Counted from the stretch's first letter, positions 36,937-44,619 are shown. The stretch: 64,000 bases of DNA from Winogradskyella ursingii (GCF_013403975.1 NZ_JABFDH010000001.1:1-64000), one strand, 5' to 3'. The notes: a model not told the origin generated them from the letters alone. Made by a program: numbers and translations.

Positions 36937-37581
36937 TTATTCTTTATCAATTAGATTTCTTTTACCCTCTGGCAGTTCTTCATTCTGAATGTGGGAAGGT
37001 TCAATAGGTTTTCGTGTTCGGTCAACGATTAATATACCGTTGGATGTGACATCGACGACTTTTATAATTGTTCCAGATTTTAATTCGGTTAAATTATCAG
37101 TCAACGCATCTAGTTCTCGGGACGTACCTTGAACATTTACGGTAACTTTTCCCATTTTGGAACGGTCTGCACCGATAGTCAAATAGACTTCTCCAACAGC
37201 ATCAATCGCATTGTTATAATTTAATGTGCCACTATCAGTCAGTTTGCTGATAAAGTAAAAAAGCGCAGCCATAATCGTCATCATTAGTAATCCGGCGATA
37301 ACCGAAACGATTACAGTAACTGGTTTGGACAATCCTGCATCAATACACGCAATGCCACTCCACCCGAAAATGGTAAAAAAGCCTACCAAATTTTTAAACG
37401 TGATGAACTGAAACCCAGCTCCAGCATCTGAATCAATATCGGAATCTATGTCGCCAATATCATCTGCATCTCCACCTGTGAATGCCATAATCATTACCAC
37501 AGAAAAAATCAGCGAGCCAATGATGGCAATGAGCCAATAGACTTTTGAAAAAAACTCAAGATTTGAAAACCATTCCATCAT
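36937..37581 (-). CDS. NfeD-like membrane protein with OB-fold domain
   Basis: 214 residues with an N-terminal membrane helix (about 13-33), an acidic loop (GGDADDIGDIDSDIDSD), two more helices (about 60-75 and 86-112), and a C-terminal NfeD/OB-fold beta domain (DAVGEVYLTIGADRSKMGKVTVNVQG, then IKVVDVTSNGILIVD). NfeD-like proteins pair with flotillins; the partner is encoded next on the same strand, with the palindromic element at 36808-36932 between them. Confidence 0.88.
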   Translation of the reverse strand: MMEWFSNLEFFSKVYWLIAIIGSLIFSVVMIMAFTGGDADDIGDIDSDIDSDAGAGFQFITFKNLVGFFTIFGWSGIACIDAGLSKPVTVIVSVIAGLLMMTIMAALFYFISKLTDSGTLNYNNAIDAVGEVYLTIGADRSKMGKVTVNVQGTSRELDALTDNLTELKSGTIIKVVDVTSNGILIVDRTRKPIEPSHIQNEELPEGKRNLIDKE

Positions 37582-37623
37582 AATTCAAGCAAATTAAGGG
37601 TTAAAATCACAAACTTCCATATT

Positions 37624-38796
37624 TCATTTTGAAAGTATCACGCTCACTGCATTACCACCAAAGCCTACGGCATTGACCATTATTTTTGAAATTTTATCTG
37701 GTGTCTGTTGTTCCAAGAAAGGAACGTCAAGAAATTCTTGATGGTTAAGCATTAGTATGGCCATTTCTACGCTGAGCATTCCTGAAGCTCCTAAGCTGTG
37801 ACCAACTTGTAACTTATTAGTAGTCAAAGCAGGAATTTTGTTACAGAAAATCTTTCTTATTGCGTTGTATTCTGCTATATCTCCTTTTCTTGTGCCAGGT
37901 GTGTGCGTTACGATAATATCGACTTCGTCAGGATTTAAATCTCCCAAAGCCATTTTCATTGAGCGTTGAAAGCAATCTGCGTTAGTTGAAAGAGAAGCGT
38001 TATGTTCCAATAATTCTGTGCCATAGCCTATGCCTTCAATATATGCTAAAGCGTTTTCTGCTTTCCCTTTTTCTAAACAAGCGGTAGAAGCAGCTTCGCC
38101 GAGAATCATTGTGTTTTCGGTTTTGTTGAGGTTTAGTGCTTGGTTAGGATAAGATGCTTCGACAGGCTCAGCATGACAGCTGTCTTCCAATTTATATTTA
38201 GCATAAATTTTCAAAGCCTTCATCTGTGCGATTGTGAAAGGTGTTAAAGGAGCTTCACTGCCGCCAACTAAAAATTTATCGCACATGCCAGACTTGAGCC
38301 ACGCAACTCCATTTAAGAGTGAGTGCAATGCTGTTGAACAGGTTATGGAATGTGAAATTTCTGGGCCATTGGTCTGTAGATCATGTGCAATCCAAGATGA
38401 TATATTGCCTAAGGTTGTGGTTGGCGAACTTAAAGTTTCAGCTTTGTTTTTATCTAAAAAATCTTCAAAATACTTCTCGAATAACCCAGTTGCACCACGA
38501 GACGATCCGATATTTATGCCAAAATTGTCTGATGATTTCCAACCTGCTTGTTTCACGGCTTGACGTGCTGAAAATATTCCGAATAAAACCGAGTCATCTA
38601 AATTTTTGTATTTGGAATTTGACTGCTTTAACGATTCGATTTCCTGTTTAGCTTCAGATGGCAATTGTGCAACCCAATCACCATTTTTTTTAGAAAAGAA
38701 ATGATTGCGGGATTTATAGTTATTCCAAATGTCTTCAGGTTGAAATCCTAAGGCTGAAATAGAGGAAATTGATGTTATGGAAATAGGTTGCTTCAT
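37624..38796 (-). CDS. beta-ketoacyl-ACP synthase (FabF/FabB-like) in the biotin region
   Basis: About 390 residues of thiolase fold with an intact triad: Cys in SITCSTALHSLL, His in VTHTPGTRKGD and His in LQVGHSLGASG. It is shorter than FabF and divergent, so unlikely to be the main chain-elongation enzyme. The start used is ATG 38796 (MKQPISI); an ATG 9 bases earlier lies inside a palindromic repeat. A repeat has also entered the coding region in frame at 38151-38182, adding CHAEPVEAS without breaking the protein. Being beside bioA, it may take part in pimeloyl-chain synthesis for biotin; this is inferred from context. Confidence 0.88.
   Translation of the reverse strand: MKQPISITSISSISALGFQPEDIWNNYKSRNHFFSKKNGDWVAQLPSEAKQEIESLKQSNSKYKNLDDSVLFGIFSARQAVKQAGWKSSDNFGINIGSSRGATGLFEKYFEDFLDKNKAETLSSPTTTLGNISSWIAHDLQTNGPEISHSITCSTALHSLLNGVAWLKSGMCDKFLVGGSEAPLTPFTIAQMKALKIYAKYKLEDSCHAEPVEASYPNQALNLNKTENTMILGEAASTACLEKGKAENALAYIEGIGYGTELLEHNASLSTNADCFQRSMKMALGDLNPDEVDIIVTHTPGTRKGDIAEYNAIRKIFCNKIPALTTNKLQVGHSLGASGMLSVEMAILMLNHQEFLDVPFLEQQTPDKISKIMVNAVGFGGNAVSVILSK
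38151..38182 (-). repeat. palindromic repeat inserted in frame within the ketoacyl synthase gene
   Basis: The minus-strand sequence GTCATGCTGAGCCTGTCGAA is a widespread intergenic palindrome half, here read as protein (CHAEPVEAS). It aligns with the intergenic element at 38801-38826 (GTCATGCTGAACTTGTTTCA). Confidence 0.85.
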
Positions 38797-38800
38797 AATT

Positions 38801-38826
38801 GTCATGCTGAACTTGTTTCAGCATCT
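38801..38826. repeat. palindromic repeat overlapping the ketoacyl synthase 5' end
   Basis: ATGCTGAA/TTCAGCAT stem. The ATG at 38805 lies inside it. Confidence 0.8.
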
Positions 38827-38953
38827 CATTTGATGAAACAAAAGTAAGGTTTAATCTGAAGCCTAAAAATGATGTTGCTTCAAATTTTGTGTGCTTTTGT
38901 AACAAAACCGACTTCAAGTTTACATATATTTAGTAATCAATCAATAAATAAAA

Positions 38954-39364
38954 ATGGAAGAACAAAAACAGAAAAGTTGGTTTGCCAGAAATTGGGGATG
39001 GGTACTTGGTGGTGGTTGTTTAACAGTCATTGTAATTGTAGGTTTAGCTATAGGTGGTTTAATTTATAAAGTTTCAGATAGCATAAAGGAATCAGAGCCT
39101 TATCAACATGCGCTGGCAAAAACTATCGAGAATGAGAAAGTTATTGCCTTTTTAGGCAGTCCAATTGAGACCAATGGAATGGGCAATACCAGTTATAATT
39201 ACAAAAATGGCACTACTACGGCAGAATTGACTATACCAATAAAAGGCCCTAAAGATGAAGGTAGTATTGTCGTTGATGCTGAGAAGATAAATGACGAGTG
39301 GGCTTATAGAGTACTTTATGTTAAGATCGATGGCGAAACTGAAACCATAAATCTTTTAGATTAG
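38954..39364 (+). CDS. Coa1-family membrane protein
   Basis: 136 residues: a short cytoplasmic N-terminus, one membrane helix (about 17-41, WVLGGGCLTVIVIVGLAIGGLIY), then a soluble domain with VIAFLGSPIETNGMGNTSYNY and ELTIPIKGPKDEGSIVVDAEKINDEWAYRVL, matching the bacterial cytochrome-oxidase-assembly-factor-Coa1-like family. It is the only plus-strand gene inside the biotin region; TATATTTA at 38925-38932 is one mismatch from a -7 box. No direct link with respiration is evident here. Confidence 0.82.
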   Translation: MEEQKQKSWFARNWGWVLGGGCLTVIVIVGLAIGGLIYKVSDSIKESEPYQHALAKTIENEKVIAFLGSPIETNGMGNTSYNYKNGTTTAELTIPIKGPKDEGSIVVDAEKINDEWAYRVLYVKIDGETETINLLD

Positions 39365-39382
39365 AGTTTGGAATTTCAAATT

Positions 39383-39425
39383 TGTCAGGTTTAATGCTTC
39401 GAGTAGCCTCAGCAACCAACCTGAC
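39383..39425. repeat. inverted repeat downstream of the Coa1-like gene
   Basis: TGTCAGGTT (39383-39391) and AACCTGACA (39417-39425) are exact inverted copies with a 25-base spacer. It has no T-run; a different repeat class from the TGCTGAA elements nearby. Confidence 0.7.
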
Positions 39426-39440
39426 AGGTCTCAAACAAAA

Positions 39441-40820
39441 CTAAAATTCTTTCAAAGCAGCTTCAATAGTTCGATAAACTTTATCCAATTCTTTATCCGT
39501 AATTACATAAGGCGCTAAAATATAAATAGTGCTGCCCAATGGTCTTAAAAACACGCCATTGTCCATAAAGAATTTAAAAAGCTGGTCTCGAAGATTGCCA
39601 TAGCGTTCCATTTTAATATTTAAATCCAAAGCGAAAATTATTCCTGTTTGTCGGACTGATGCTACTTTTGGATGCGATTGCATACGTTTTCCAAAAGCTT
39701 GATGTGAGGTGATAATCCGTTTTATGTTTTGTTGAATGTCTTCTGATTTTAACAGTTCAATTCCAGCTAATGCAGCTGTACAGGCTAAAGGATTGGCAGA
39801 GTAGGTGTGGCCGTGAAAAAAGCCTTTTGTAATGTCATTACTTAAAAAAGCATCATAAATCTTTTGGCTGCAACTCGTGATTGCCATTGGTAAAAGGCCT
39901 ACTGTTAACGCCTTGCTCAAGCATAAAATATCTGGTTGATTTTTAAGATGAAGCGAAGCAAAATGTTTTCCTGTTTTTCCAAATCCTGTCATCACTTCGT
40001 CAGCTACTGTTATAATATTTTGAGATTTGCAGAATTCCAAAATTGCATCCAAACCTTTTACGTCATGCATTTTCATTGCAGCGGCTCCTTGAACTAAAGG
40101 TTCGTAAACCAACGCAGCAACATTATTTTCTTTTGAAATCTGTTCAAGTTGATTTAAAATTTCTTTGTGATTGTCTCCATTTGGTGTTGGTATGCGTTTT
40201 ACTTCAATAAAAAAATCTTCAAAAGGACCATTGTAAACTGATAGGCCTGAAACACTCATAGCACCAAAGGTATCTCCGTGAAACCCATCTTCAAAAGCAA
40301 TTATTACATTGCGTTTCTCACCTTGGTTGAAATGATATTGCAACGCCATTTTAATACCCACTTCCACTGAGGTTGAACCATTATCACTAAAAAATATTTT
40401 ATTTTGATTCTTCGGAAGAATATCGATTAAAGCTTCAGATAATTTTATAGCAGGTTCATGGGTTAAACTACTAAAAACAACCTGATCCAAAGTTTTCATT
40501 TGCTCAGCAACGCGATTGGTAATGTGTGGATTGCAATGACCGTACATGCAAGTGTACCAAGAAGCTATGGCATCAATATATTTATTGCCATCTTCGTCGT
40601 ATAAGGTGCAGCCTTCCGCTTTAACAATTGCAACGCTTTCAGGGTGCAGTTGGTGTTGAGTTAGTGGGTGCCAGAGGTGTTTTTTGTCTCTTTCAGATAA
40701 GCTCAAAAAGCCTTTCTCCCTAACCCTCTTTCCAGAGGAAAAAGGGAATTTGGCTTGGTCATTATTATTATCTTTTGGCATTTGTAGCTTTGTCTTTGTT
40801 TTTCTGAAAGTTTTCATCAT
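39441..40820 (-). CDS. bioA: adenosylmethionine-8-amino-7-oxononanoate aminotransferase
   Basis: Converts KAPA to DAPA. Class III aminotransferase with HLWHPLTQHQ (substrate loop), SWYTCMYGHCNPHI, EDGFHGDTFGAMSVSG, VADEVMTGFGKTG and the PLP lysine in CLSKALTVGLLPM. The catalytic region begins near residue 41 (LSERDKKHLWHPL); the first 40 residues are extra. They come from a repeat at 40711-40747 read in frame (KFPFSSGKRVREKGF) and from the start ATG lying in another repeat (40817-40842). A Met before the native domain (MPKDNNNDQ) also precedes the insertion. Confidence 0.95.
   Translation of the reverse strand: MMKTFRKTKTKLQMPKDNNNDQAKFPFSSGKRVREKGFLSLSERDKKHLWHPLTQHQLHPESVAIVKAEGCTLYDEDGNKYIDAIASWYTCMYGHCNPHITNRVAEQMKTLDQVVFSSLTHEPAIKLSEALIDILPKNQNKIFFSDNGSTSVEVGIKMALQYHFNQGEKRNVIIAFEDGFHGDTFGAMSVSGLSVYNGPFEDFFIEVKRIPTPNGDNHKEILNQLEQISKENNVAALVYEPLVQGAAAMKMHDVKGLDAILEFCKSQNIITVADEVMTGFGKTGKHFASLHLKNQPDILCLSKALTVGLLPMAITSCSQKIYDAFLSNDITKGFFHGHTYSANPLACTAALAGIELLKSEDIQQNIKRIITSHQAFGKRMQSHPKVASVRQTGIIFALDLNIKMERYGNLRDQLFKFFMDNGVFLRPLGSTIYILAPYVITDKELDKVYRTIEAALKEF
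40711..40747 (-). repeat. repeat inserted in frame in the 5' part of bioA
   Basis: CCCTCTTTCCAGAGGAAAAA with flanking CTTTCTCCCTAA resembles a common flavobacterial intergenic palindrome (CCTCTTTCC/GGAAAGAGG-type). It is translated as FPFSSGKRVREKG. Confidence 0.7.
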
Positions 40821-40842
40821 GCTGAACTCGTTTCAGCATCAC
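40817..40842. repeat. palindromic repeat at the bioA start
   Basis: ATGCTGAA and TTTCAGCAT arms around CTCG. The ATG at 40820 overlaps it. Confidence 0.8.
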
Positions 40843-40859
40843 ATAATTTTATTGTATCA

Positions 40860-41138
40860 CTAATAATCTAAAGTTTCTAAATTTGGGTTAATAGTTTTAA
40901 CCAAATTCAACTTCCATTCTTTATGCCAGTTTTTCAATTGGTTTTCCCTATCAATCGCCTGATTTATATCATTAAATGTTTCAAAGTAAATTAAATCTTT
41001 GATATTGTATTTCTTAGTAAATTTTGAAGCTGTTTAGTTATAATGCTCTTCTAGTCTTTTACTTAGATTTGCAGTTACTCCAATATAGAAAGTTGTTCTG
41101 TATTTGTTGGTTAATATGTAAACGTAACTATTTTTCAT
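40860..41138 (-). pseudogene. GIY-YIG endonuclease-like gene with a nonsense codon
   Basis: Read from ATG 41138, the protein begins KNSYVYILTNKYRTTFYIGV, a GIY-YIG (UvrC-like) domain, but codon 35 is TAA (41034-41036, after EEHYN). The frame then resumes as TASKFTKKYNIKDLIYFE, NQAIDRENQLKNWHKEWK and ends with TAG at 40860. In intact relatives this position is usually Lys (AAA), so a single A-to-T change explains it. Reading-frame conservation either side suggests recent inactivation (or an error). It lies between bioD and bioA among repeats and probably had the mobile nature of its family. It fills the 341-base gap here. Confidence 0.85.
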
Positions 41139-41144
41139 TTATGT

Positions 41145-41171
41145 GTGACCCTGAAACGAGTTCAGGGCGAC
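41145..41171. repeat. palindromic repeat supplying the bioD stop
   Basis: CCCTGAA acgag TTCAGGG arms; the bioD stop codon (41162-41164) is inside it. Confidence 0.75.
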
Positions 41172-41779
41172 GTAAGTGATTCCTTGAACTTCTCCGCATA
41201 TTCTTTAATCACATTCCTATCAAAATAAGGCTCATCGTTTATTCTACCAATCACTTTTACTCCTGTCATTTTTTCGATTATTGACTCGGTGGATTTGTTT
41301 TCGTTCCCGCTATAAATTAAGGCAACATCCAACCCTTTTTCTTTCAGTGTATTTATAGTTAATAGCGTGTGATTAATGCTACCTAAATAATGTCGAGACA
41401 CCACGATGACTTTATCCTTTGGCTGAATTAAATCTAAAATCGTTTCAGAATTATTGAGCGGAACCATTAACCCACCAGCTCCTTCTATGACCAAATTGTT
41501 TTTTGTTTTTGGTCGTTTTATCTTTTTGATATCGATTGTAATGTCATCAATCTCTGCCGCTCCGTGTGGACTCATTGGTGTTTTTAAAGCGTAACTGTTT
41601 GGGTGGAAAACGGATTTAGAATTGGAAATCAATCGCTTCACTTTATGCGTATCGCTATTGTCTAAATCTCCGGCTTGGATGGGCTTAAAATAGTCAGCTT
41701 CTAAAGCTTCGACCAAAATGGCAGAGGCAATGGTTTTGCCAACCTCTGTTGAAATTCCTGTTATAAAATAATTATTCAT
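41162..41779 (-). CDS. bioD: dethiobiotin synthetase
   Basis: 205-residue P-loop enzyme forming dethiobiotin from DAPA, CO2 and ATP. FITGISTEVGKTIASAI is the P-loop; YFKPIQAGD, VIEGAGGLMVPL and VVSRHYLGSINHTLLTI are BioD signatures. Its last codons and TGA stop are inside the palindromic repeat at 41145-41171, so the C-terminus (ESLTSP) is partly repeat-derived. It starts 2 bases after the DUF2007 gene and belongs to the bioF-DUF2007-bioD operon. Confidence 0.95.
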   Translation of the reverse strand: MNNYFITGISTEVGKTIASAILVEALEADYFKPIQAGDLDNSDTHKVKRLISNSKSVFHPNSYALKTPMSPHGAAEIDDITIDIKKIKRPKTKNNLVIEGAGGLMVPLNNSETILDLIQPKDKVIVVSRHYLGSINHTLLTINTLKEKGLDVALIYSGNENKSTESIIEKMTGVKVIGRINDEPYFDRNVIKEYAEKFKESLTSP

Positions 41780-41781
41780 AT

Positions 41782-42228
41782 TTATTTAACGCGTCGCAAA
41801 TGGCTTTTTCTATCTTTTATTGAAAATTCTGTTTTACAATTTTCACAAACATATTTATAACGTGTATGGAATGGTAACGTAAAGGTTATCAATCCAAGTA
41901 GGAATGACAAAAATGATTTTAAATTATCTATTGTTGAATACATCTCTACTTCATTCTTCCCACAATTTGGACAAATTATTGGTGTGCCTTCATCATCCAC
42001 TGCATATGCTTTAATGGATTTTAATATTTCTCGTGCTTCCTTTTCATCCTCAGCGCGTACATTCAATTTTATACCGCCAATAGCATTACTTACCAATGGG
42101 TCAGTGTCAATCGTGATGTTATCTTTCAGAAAAACCTGAATACCATCAGCTTCCAAGCGACCTTTTATGATTTGTGCTTCGGACGAATATTGAAATCTTG
42201 CGATGGTTACAAATGTTTGATCTTTCAT
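41782..42228 (-). CDS. DUF2007 domain protein with zinc-ribbon-like C-terminus
   Basis: 148 residues. The N-terminal 70 are the DUF2007 (putative signal-transducing) ACT-like domain: TIARFQYSSEAQIIKGRLEADGIQVFLKDN. After a linker come CPNCGKNEVEMY and CENCKTEFS, a split zinc ribbon around a short hydrophobic segment (SFLSFLLGLITFTLPF). Family role unsettled. It sits between bioF (36 bases) and bioD (2 bases), so is cotranscribed with biotin genes, perhaps by chance. Confidence 0.85.
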   Translation of the reverse strand: MKDQTFVTIARFQYSSEAQIIKGRLEADGIQVFLKDNITIDTDPLVSNAIGGIKLNVRAEDEKEAREILKSIKAYAVDDEGTPIICPNCGKNEVEMYSTIDNLKSFLSFLLGLITFTLPFHTRYKYVCENCKTEFSIKDRKSHLRRVK

Positions 42229-42241
42229 AATTGATTATGAG

Positions 42242-42265
42242 GTGCTGAAACAAGTTCGGCATGAC
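42242..42265. repeat. palindromic repeat at the bioF stop
   Basis: GTGCTGAAACAAGTTCGGCA with ATGAC; its edge touches the bioF TAG stop (42265-42267). Confidence 0.75.
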
Positions 42266-43449
42266 TACGCCACAAAGGTAGTCAACAAGGTCAAGACTTC
42301 CGATATTTCTTCTTTGGAATTGTAGCTGTGAACGCAAAAGCGCAAACGTTCTTTTCCTTTAGGCACAGTTGGTGACAATATAGGTTTAACATCATAGCCA
42401 TGATCTTGAAGTGTGCTTGCTACTGATTTTACACTTTCGTTGTTAGGAATGATGCAACAATGGATTGCGGAATCACTTTGAATAAATTCGTTTTGTAAAC
42501 CTACGCGCTTGATTTCTTTTTTGAAGAAATTGATGTTATCTGATAGCCTCTCAATTTGAGGATGAGATGTCTCACTGAAGCTTGTACTGAGCGCAGTCGA
42601 AGTGTTCGACATGACAGATAATTCACTATAAGCCGTTTTTATCGTAGCCAAAGTATGTGGAGGTAATGCCGTAGTATAAATAAAAGATCGTGAAAAATTT
42701 ACGAGATAGTCCTTTAATCTCTGAGAGCCTAAAATAGCCGCACCGTGACAACCAAGAGCTTTGCCGAAAGTGATAATTCTGGCAAAAACATCAGTTTCGA
42801 TTTTATGCTTTTGAACTAATCCATATCCAAAAACTCCAACGGCATGAGCTTCATCGATGATGAGATTGGCATCTTGAGTTTTACATAATTTTGAAAGTGC
42901 GACCAAATCTGGTGAATCGCCATCCATTGAAAAAACGGATTCGGTGACTACGTACAAATCGCAATTGTCATTCAGAGCGAAGCGAAGAATCTGTTTCTTC
43001 AAATCCTGAAAATCATTATGCTTAAACTTAAAGCTTTTGGCATTGCTCATTTTTATACCATCCCTGATGGAAGCATGGCACAATTCGTCATATAAAATCA
43101 CATCGTTACGTTGTGGTATGGATGAGAAAAAACCAATATTAGCATCGTAACCCGAATTGAAAATCAAAGCTGCTTCGCAATTGTGAGTTTTTGCAATTTC
43201 CGATTCAACTTCATTGTAAAGCTTATGATTTCCTGAGAGTAAGCGAGAGCCAGTTGCGCCGTTTTGTTTTAAATTGTTTTCAATTAAATATTGATGGGCT
43301 TTATCAAAAATAGCTTCTGATTTCGAAAATCCTAAATAGTCGTTAGATGAAAAATCTACCAAATCTTTTGGCGTGTCCAATTGCCTAAAAGCGTCATTCG
43401 CTCTACGGTCTTGTAGTTTTGTGTTGAGTTTATTTGGTAGAGACTTCAT
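42265..43449 (-). CDS. bioF: 8-amino-7-oxononanoate synthase
   Basis: Joins pimeloyl thioester and alanine to give KAPA. 394-residue alpha-oxoamine synthase: VDFSSNDYLGFSKSE, NGATGSRLLSGNH, LIFNSGYDANIGF, LIIDEAHAVGVFGY and PLP lysine in ITFGKALGCHGAA. Two repeat-derived in-frame insertions lie in loops: RFALNDN (42961-42993), just before YVVTESVFSMDGD, and SNTSTALSTSFSETS (42569-42616) in the C-terminal lobe. Core motifs remain intact, so the enzyme is probably active. The C-terminus ends at a repeat. It overlaps the upstream membrane-protein gene by 20 bases. Confidence 0.93.
   Translation of the reverse strand: MKSLPNKLNTKLQDRRANDAFRQLDTPKDLVDFSSNDYLGFSKSEAIFDKAHQYLIENNLKQNGATGSRLLSGNHKLYNEVESEIAKTHNCEAALIFNSGYDANIGFFSSIPQRNDVILYDELCHASIRDGIKMSNAKSFKFKHNDFQDLKKQILRFALNDNCDLYVVTESVFSMDGDSPDLVALSKLCKTQDANLIIDEAHAVGVFGYGLVQKHKIETDVFARIITFGKALGCHGAAILGSQRLKDYLVNFSRSFIYTTALPPHTLATIKTAYSELSVMSNTSTALSTSFSETSHPQIERLSDNINFFKKEIKRVGLQNEFIQSDSAIHCCIIPNNESVKSVASTLQDHGYDVKPILSPTVPKGKERLRFCVHSYNSKEEISEVLTLLTTFVA
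42569..42616 (-). repeat. palindromic repeat inserted in frame in bioF (C-terminal lobe)
   Basis: Minus-strand CACTTCGACTGCGCTCAGTA followed by CAAGCTTCAGTGAGAC is a typical intergenic half-palindrome. It is translated as TSTALSTSFSET. Confidence 0.8.
42961..42993 (-). repeat. second repeat inserted in frame in bioF
   Basis: Minus-strand CAGATTCTTCGCTTCGCTCT followed by GAATGACAATTGC is the common AGATTCTTCGCTTCGCTCxGAATGAC element, here encoding ILRFALNDNC. Confidence 0.8.
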
Positions 43450-43978
43450 TGATTTTAGTTTTCCATTCTTCTTTATCTATCCACTTAAAATCATTTGGGA
43501 CCGTTGCGTCTAACAAATCGATGTTTAATTCTTCAGAAAGGTCGTAACCAATTAAAAATGCATCTTTATAATTGTCTTTTTCGTAGAGGTTAAAATGTTT
43601 GTTGTTATCGTACCAAAGATTCACCTCAAAGATATAACTTCCATCCTTTAAAGGCTGATGAAATACCGAAACGTATTCGTAATTTTTAATGGTTTTCCAG
43701 GTGCCAAATTTTAAAGGACCAACTGCTAACGTTGGCTTAAATTTTGAACTTTTAATATCAATATGGATACTTTTAGTTAAGGTGAATCCTACGCCAATTG
43801 ATGCAAGTGCAATACTTGGTTCAAGTCTATGCAAAAATATAATAAGTCCTTTTTCGGTAAATTCTAATTTATACAAAGCTAGTAATATAATTAATGTAGC
43901 TGCGGAAAAAAACAGTGCGGCAATAGGCATTTGCCAGATAGGTCTATCGTTTTCTGAAACAATAATTTCGGAATTCAT
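43430..43978 (-). CDS. hypothetical membrane protein upstream of bioF
   Basis: 182 residues with two predicted membrane segments near the N-terminus (about 18-35, AALFFSAATLIILLALY, and about 54-68), followed by a soluble, beta-rich domain (FGTWKTIKNYEYVSVFHQPLKDGSYIFEVNLWYDN). No family recognised. Its 3' end overlaps bioF by 20 bases, so it is the first gene of the bioF operon and may influence its translation. Confidence 0.65.
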   Translation of the reverse strand: MNSEIIVSENDRPIWQMPIAALFFSAATLIILLALYKLEFTEKGLIIFLHRLEPSIALASIGVGFTLTKSIHIDIKSSKFKPTLAVGPLKFGTWKTIKNYEYVSVFHQPLKDGSYIFEVNLWYDNNKHFNLYEKDNYKDAFLIGYDLSEELNIDLLDATVPNDFKWIDKEEWKTKINEVSTK

Positions 43979-44059
43979 TCTTCAAATATAACTAAGACCT
44001 AAGTCGTTTCAAAAAACGGTAGAGATTTATCTAAAATTATTTTTTTTCGATAAAAAATT

Positions 44060-44103
44060 ATTGTTTAACAATAATAATTATATATTTGTTATTGTTAAAC
44101 AAT
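44060..44103 (+). promoter_or_regulatory. promoter with two palindromic operators for the DUF2975-DUF2975-XRE operon
   Basis: The palindromes ATTGTTTAACAAT (44060-44072) and ATTGTTAAACAAT (44091-44103) differ only in the central region and are centred 31 bp apart (three helical turns). Between them lies a perfect promoter: TTG at 44061-44063 and TATATTTG at 44081-44088, with 17 bases between. One operator covers the -33 box and the other the start region, 4 bases before the ATG at 44108. The natural candidate repressor is the XRE protein of the operon. Confidence 0.8.
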
Positions 44104-44107
44104 AATT

Positions 44108-44617
44108 ATGAACTCTGCGAGAACTCTTTATTTGATATTAAATGTTATTATTTTCCTTCTACTAATTAGCATTGGTTTAGGGATTATTGTTTTAGCAATG
44201 ACTCTTTTGGGTGTAAAACAAGAATTTATCGGTTTAAAACACGATGCATTAATTTTTAAAACTGAATCAATGCTTTATATTTTCACCTTTTTAAAGCTTG
44301 TGGTTTATGTTGTTTTTGTTGTTGCACTTTGGAAATTAAGAAGGGCAACAAAATTGCTATTGAATAAAGATTTTTATAATTCCGAACTTTTAATAGGAAT
44401 GTTCAATTCGGGAAAACTTATGGTTCTTTCGTCAGTTTCATTATGGTTTATTGATGAGATTGGCAATATGTTTTTTAAGCGGAAAGTTTTTATTGGTTTA
44501 AGTGAAAAAACATTGGTCTATTTATTAATAATTGCCATGGGATTGTTTTTAATGCTTATGAGTACAATTATTAGAGATGCTAAGGTTATAAAAGAAGAAA
44601 ATGATTTAACTGTATAA
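44108..44617 (+). CDS. DUF2975 membrane protein 1
   Basis: 169 residues with four predicted membrane helices (about 7-32, 54-78, 101-117 and 135-152). It has the DUF2975 arrangement including a KLRRATKLLLNKDFYNSELLIGMFNSGKL cytosolic loop, and ends in RDAKVIKEENDLTV, shared with the next gene's tail. First gene of a tight three-gene operon (2-base gaps) with a small XRE regulator. In other bacteria DUF2975 proteins also pair with YozG-like regulators; the function is unknown. Confidence 0.85.
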   Translation: MNSARTLYLILNVIIFLLLISIGLGIIVLAMTLLGVKQEFIGLKHDALIFKTESMLYIFTFLKLVVYVVFVVALWKLRRATKLLLNKDFYNSELLIGMFNSGKLMVLSSVSLWFIDEIGNMFFKRKVFIGLSEKTLVYLLIIAMGLFLMLMSTIIRDAKVIKEENDLTV

Positions 44618-44619
44618 TT

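Noticed and set aside
44060-44103. Twin palindromes as a transcription terminator
   Set aside because: They flank a perfect promoter just before an ATG and have no T-run; operator function fits better.
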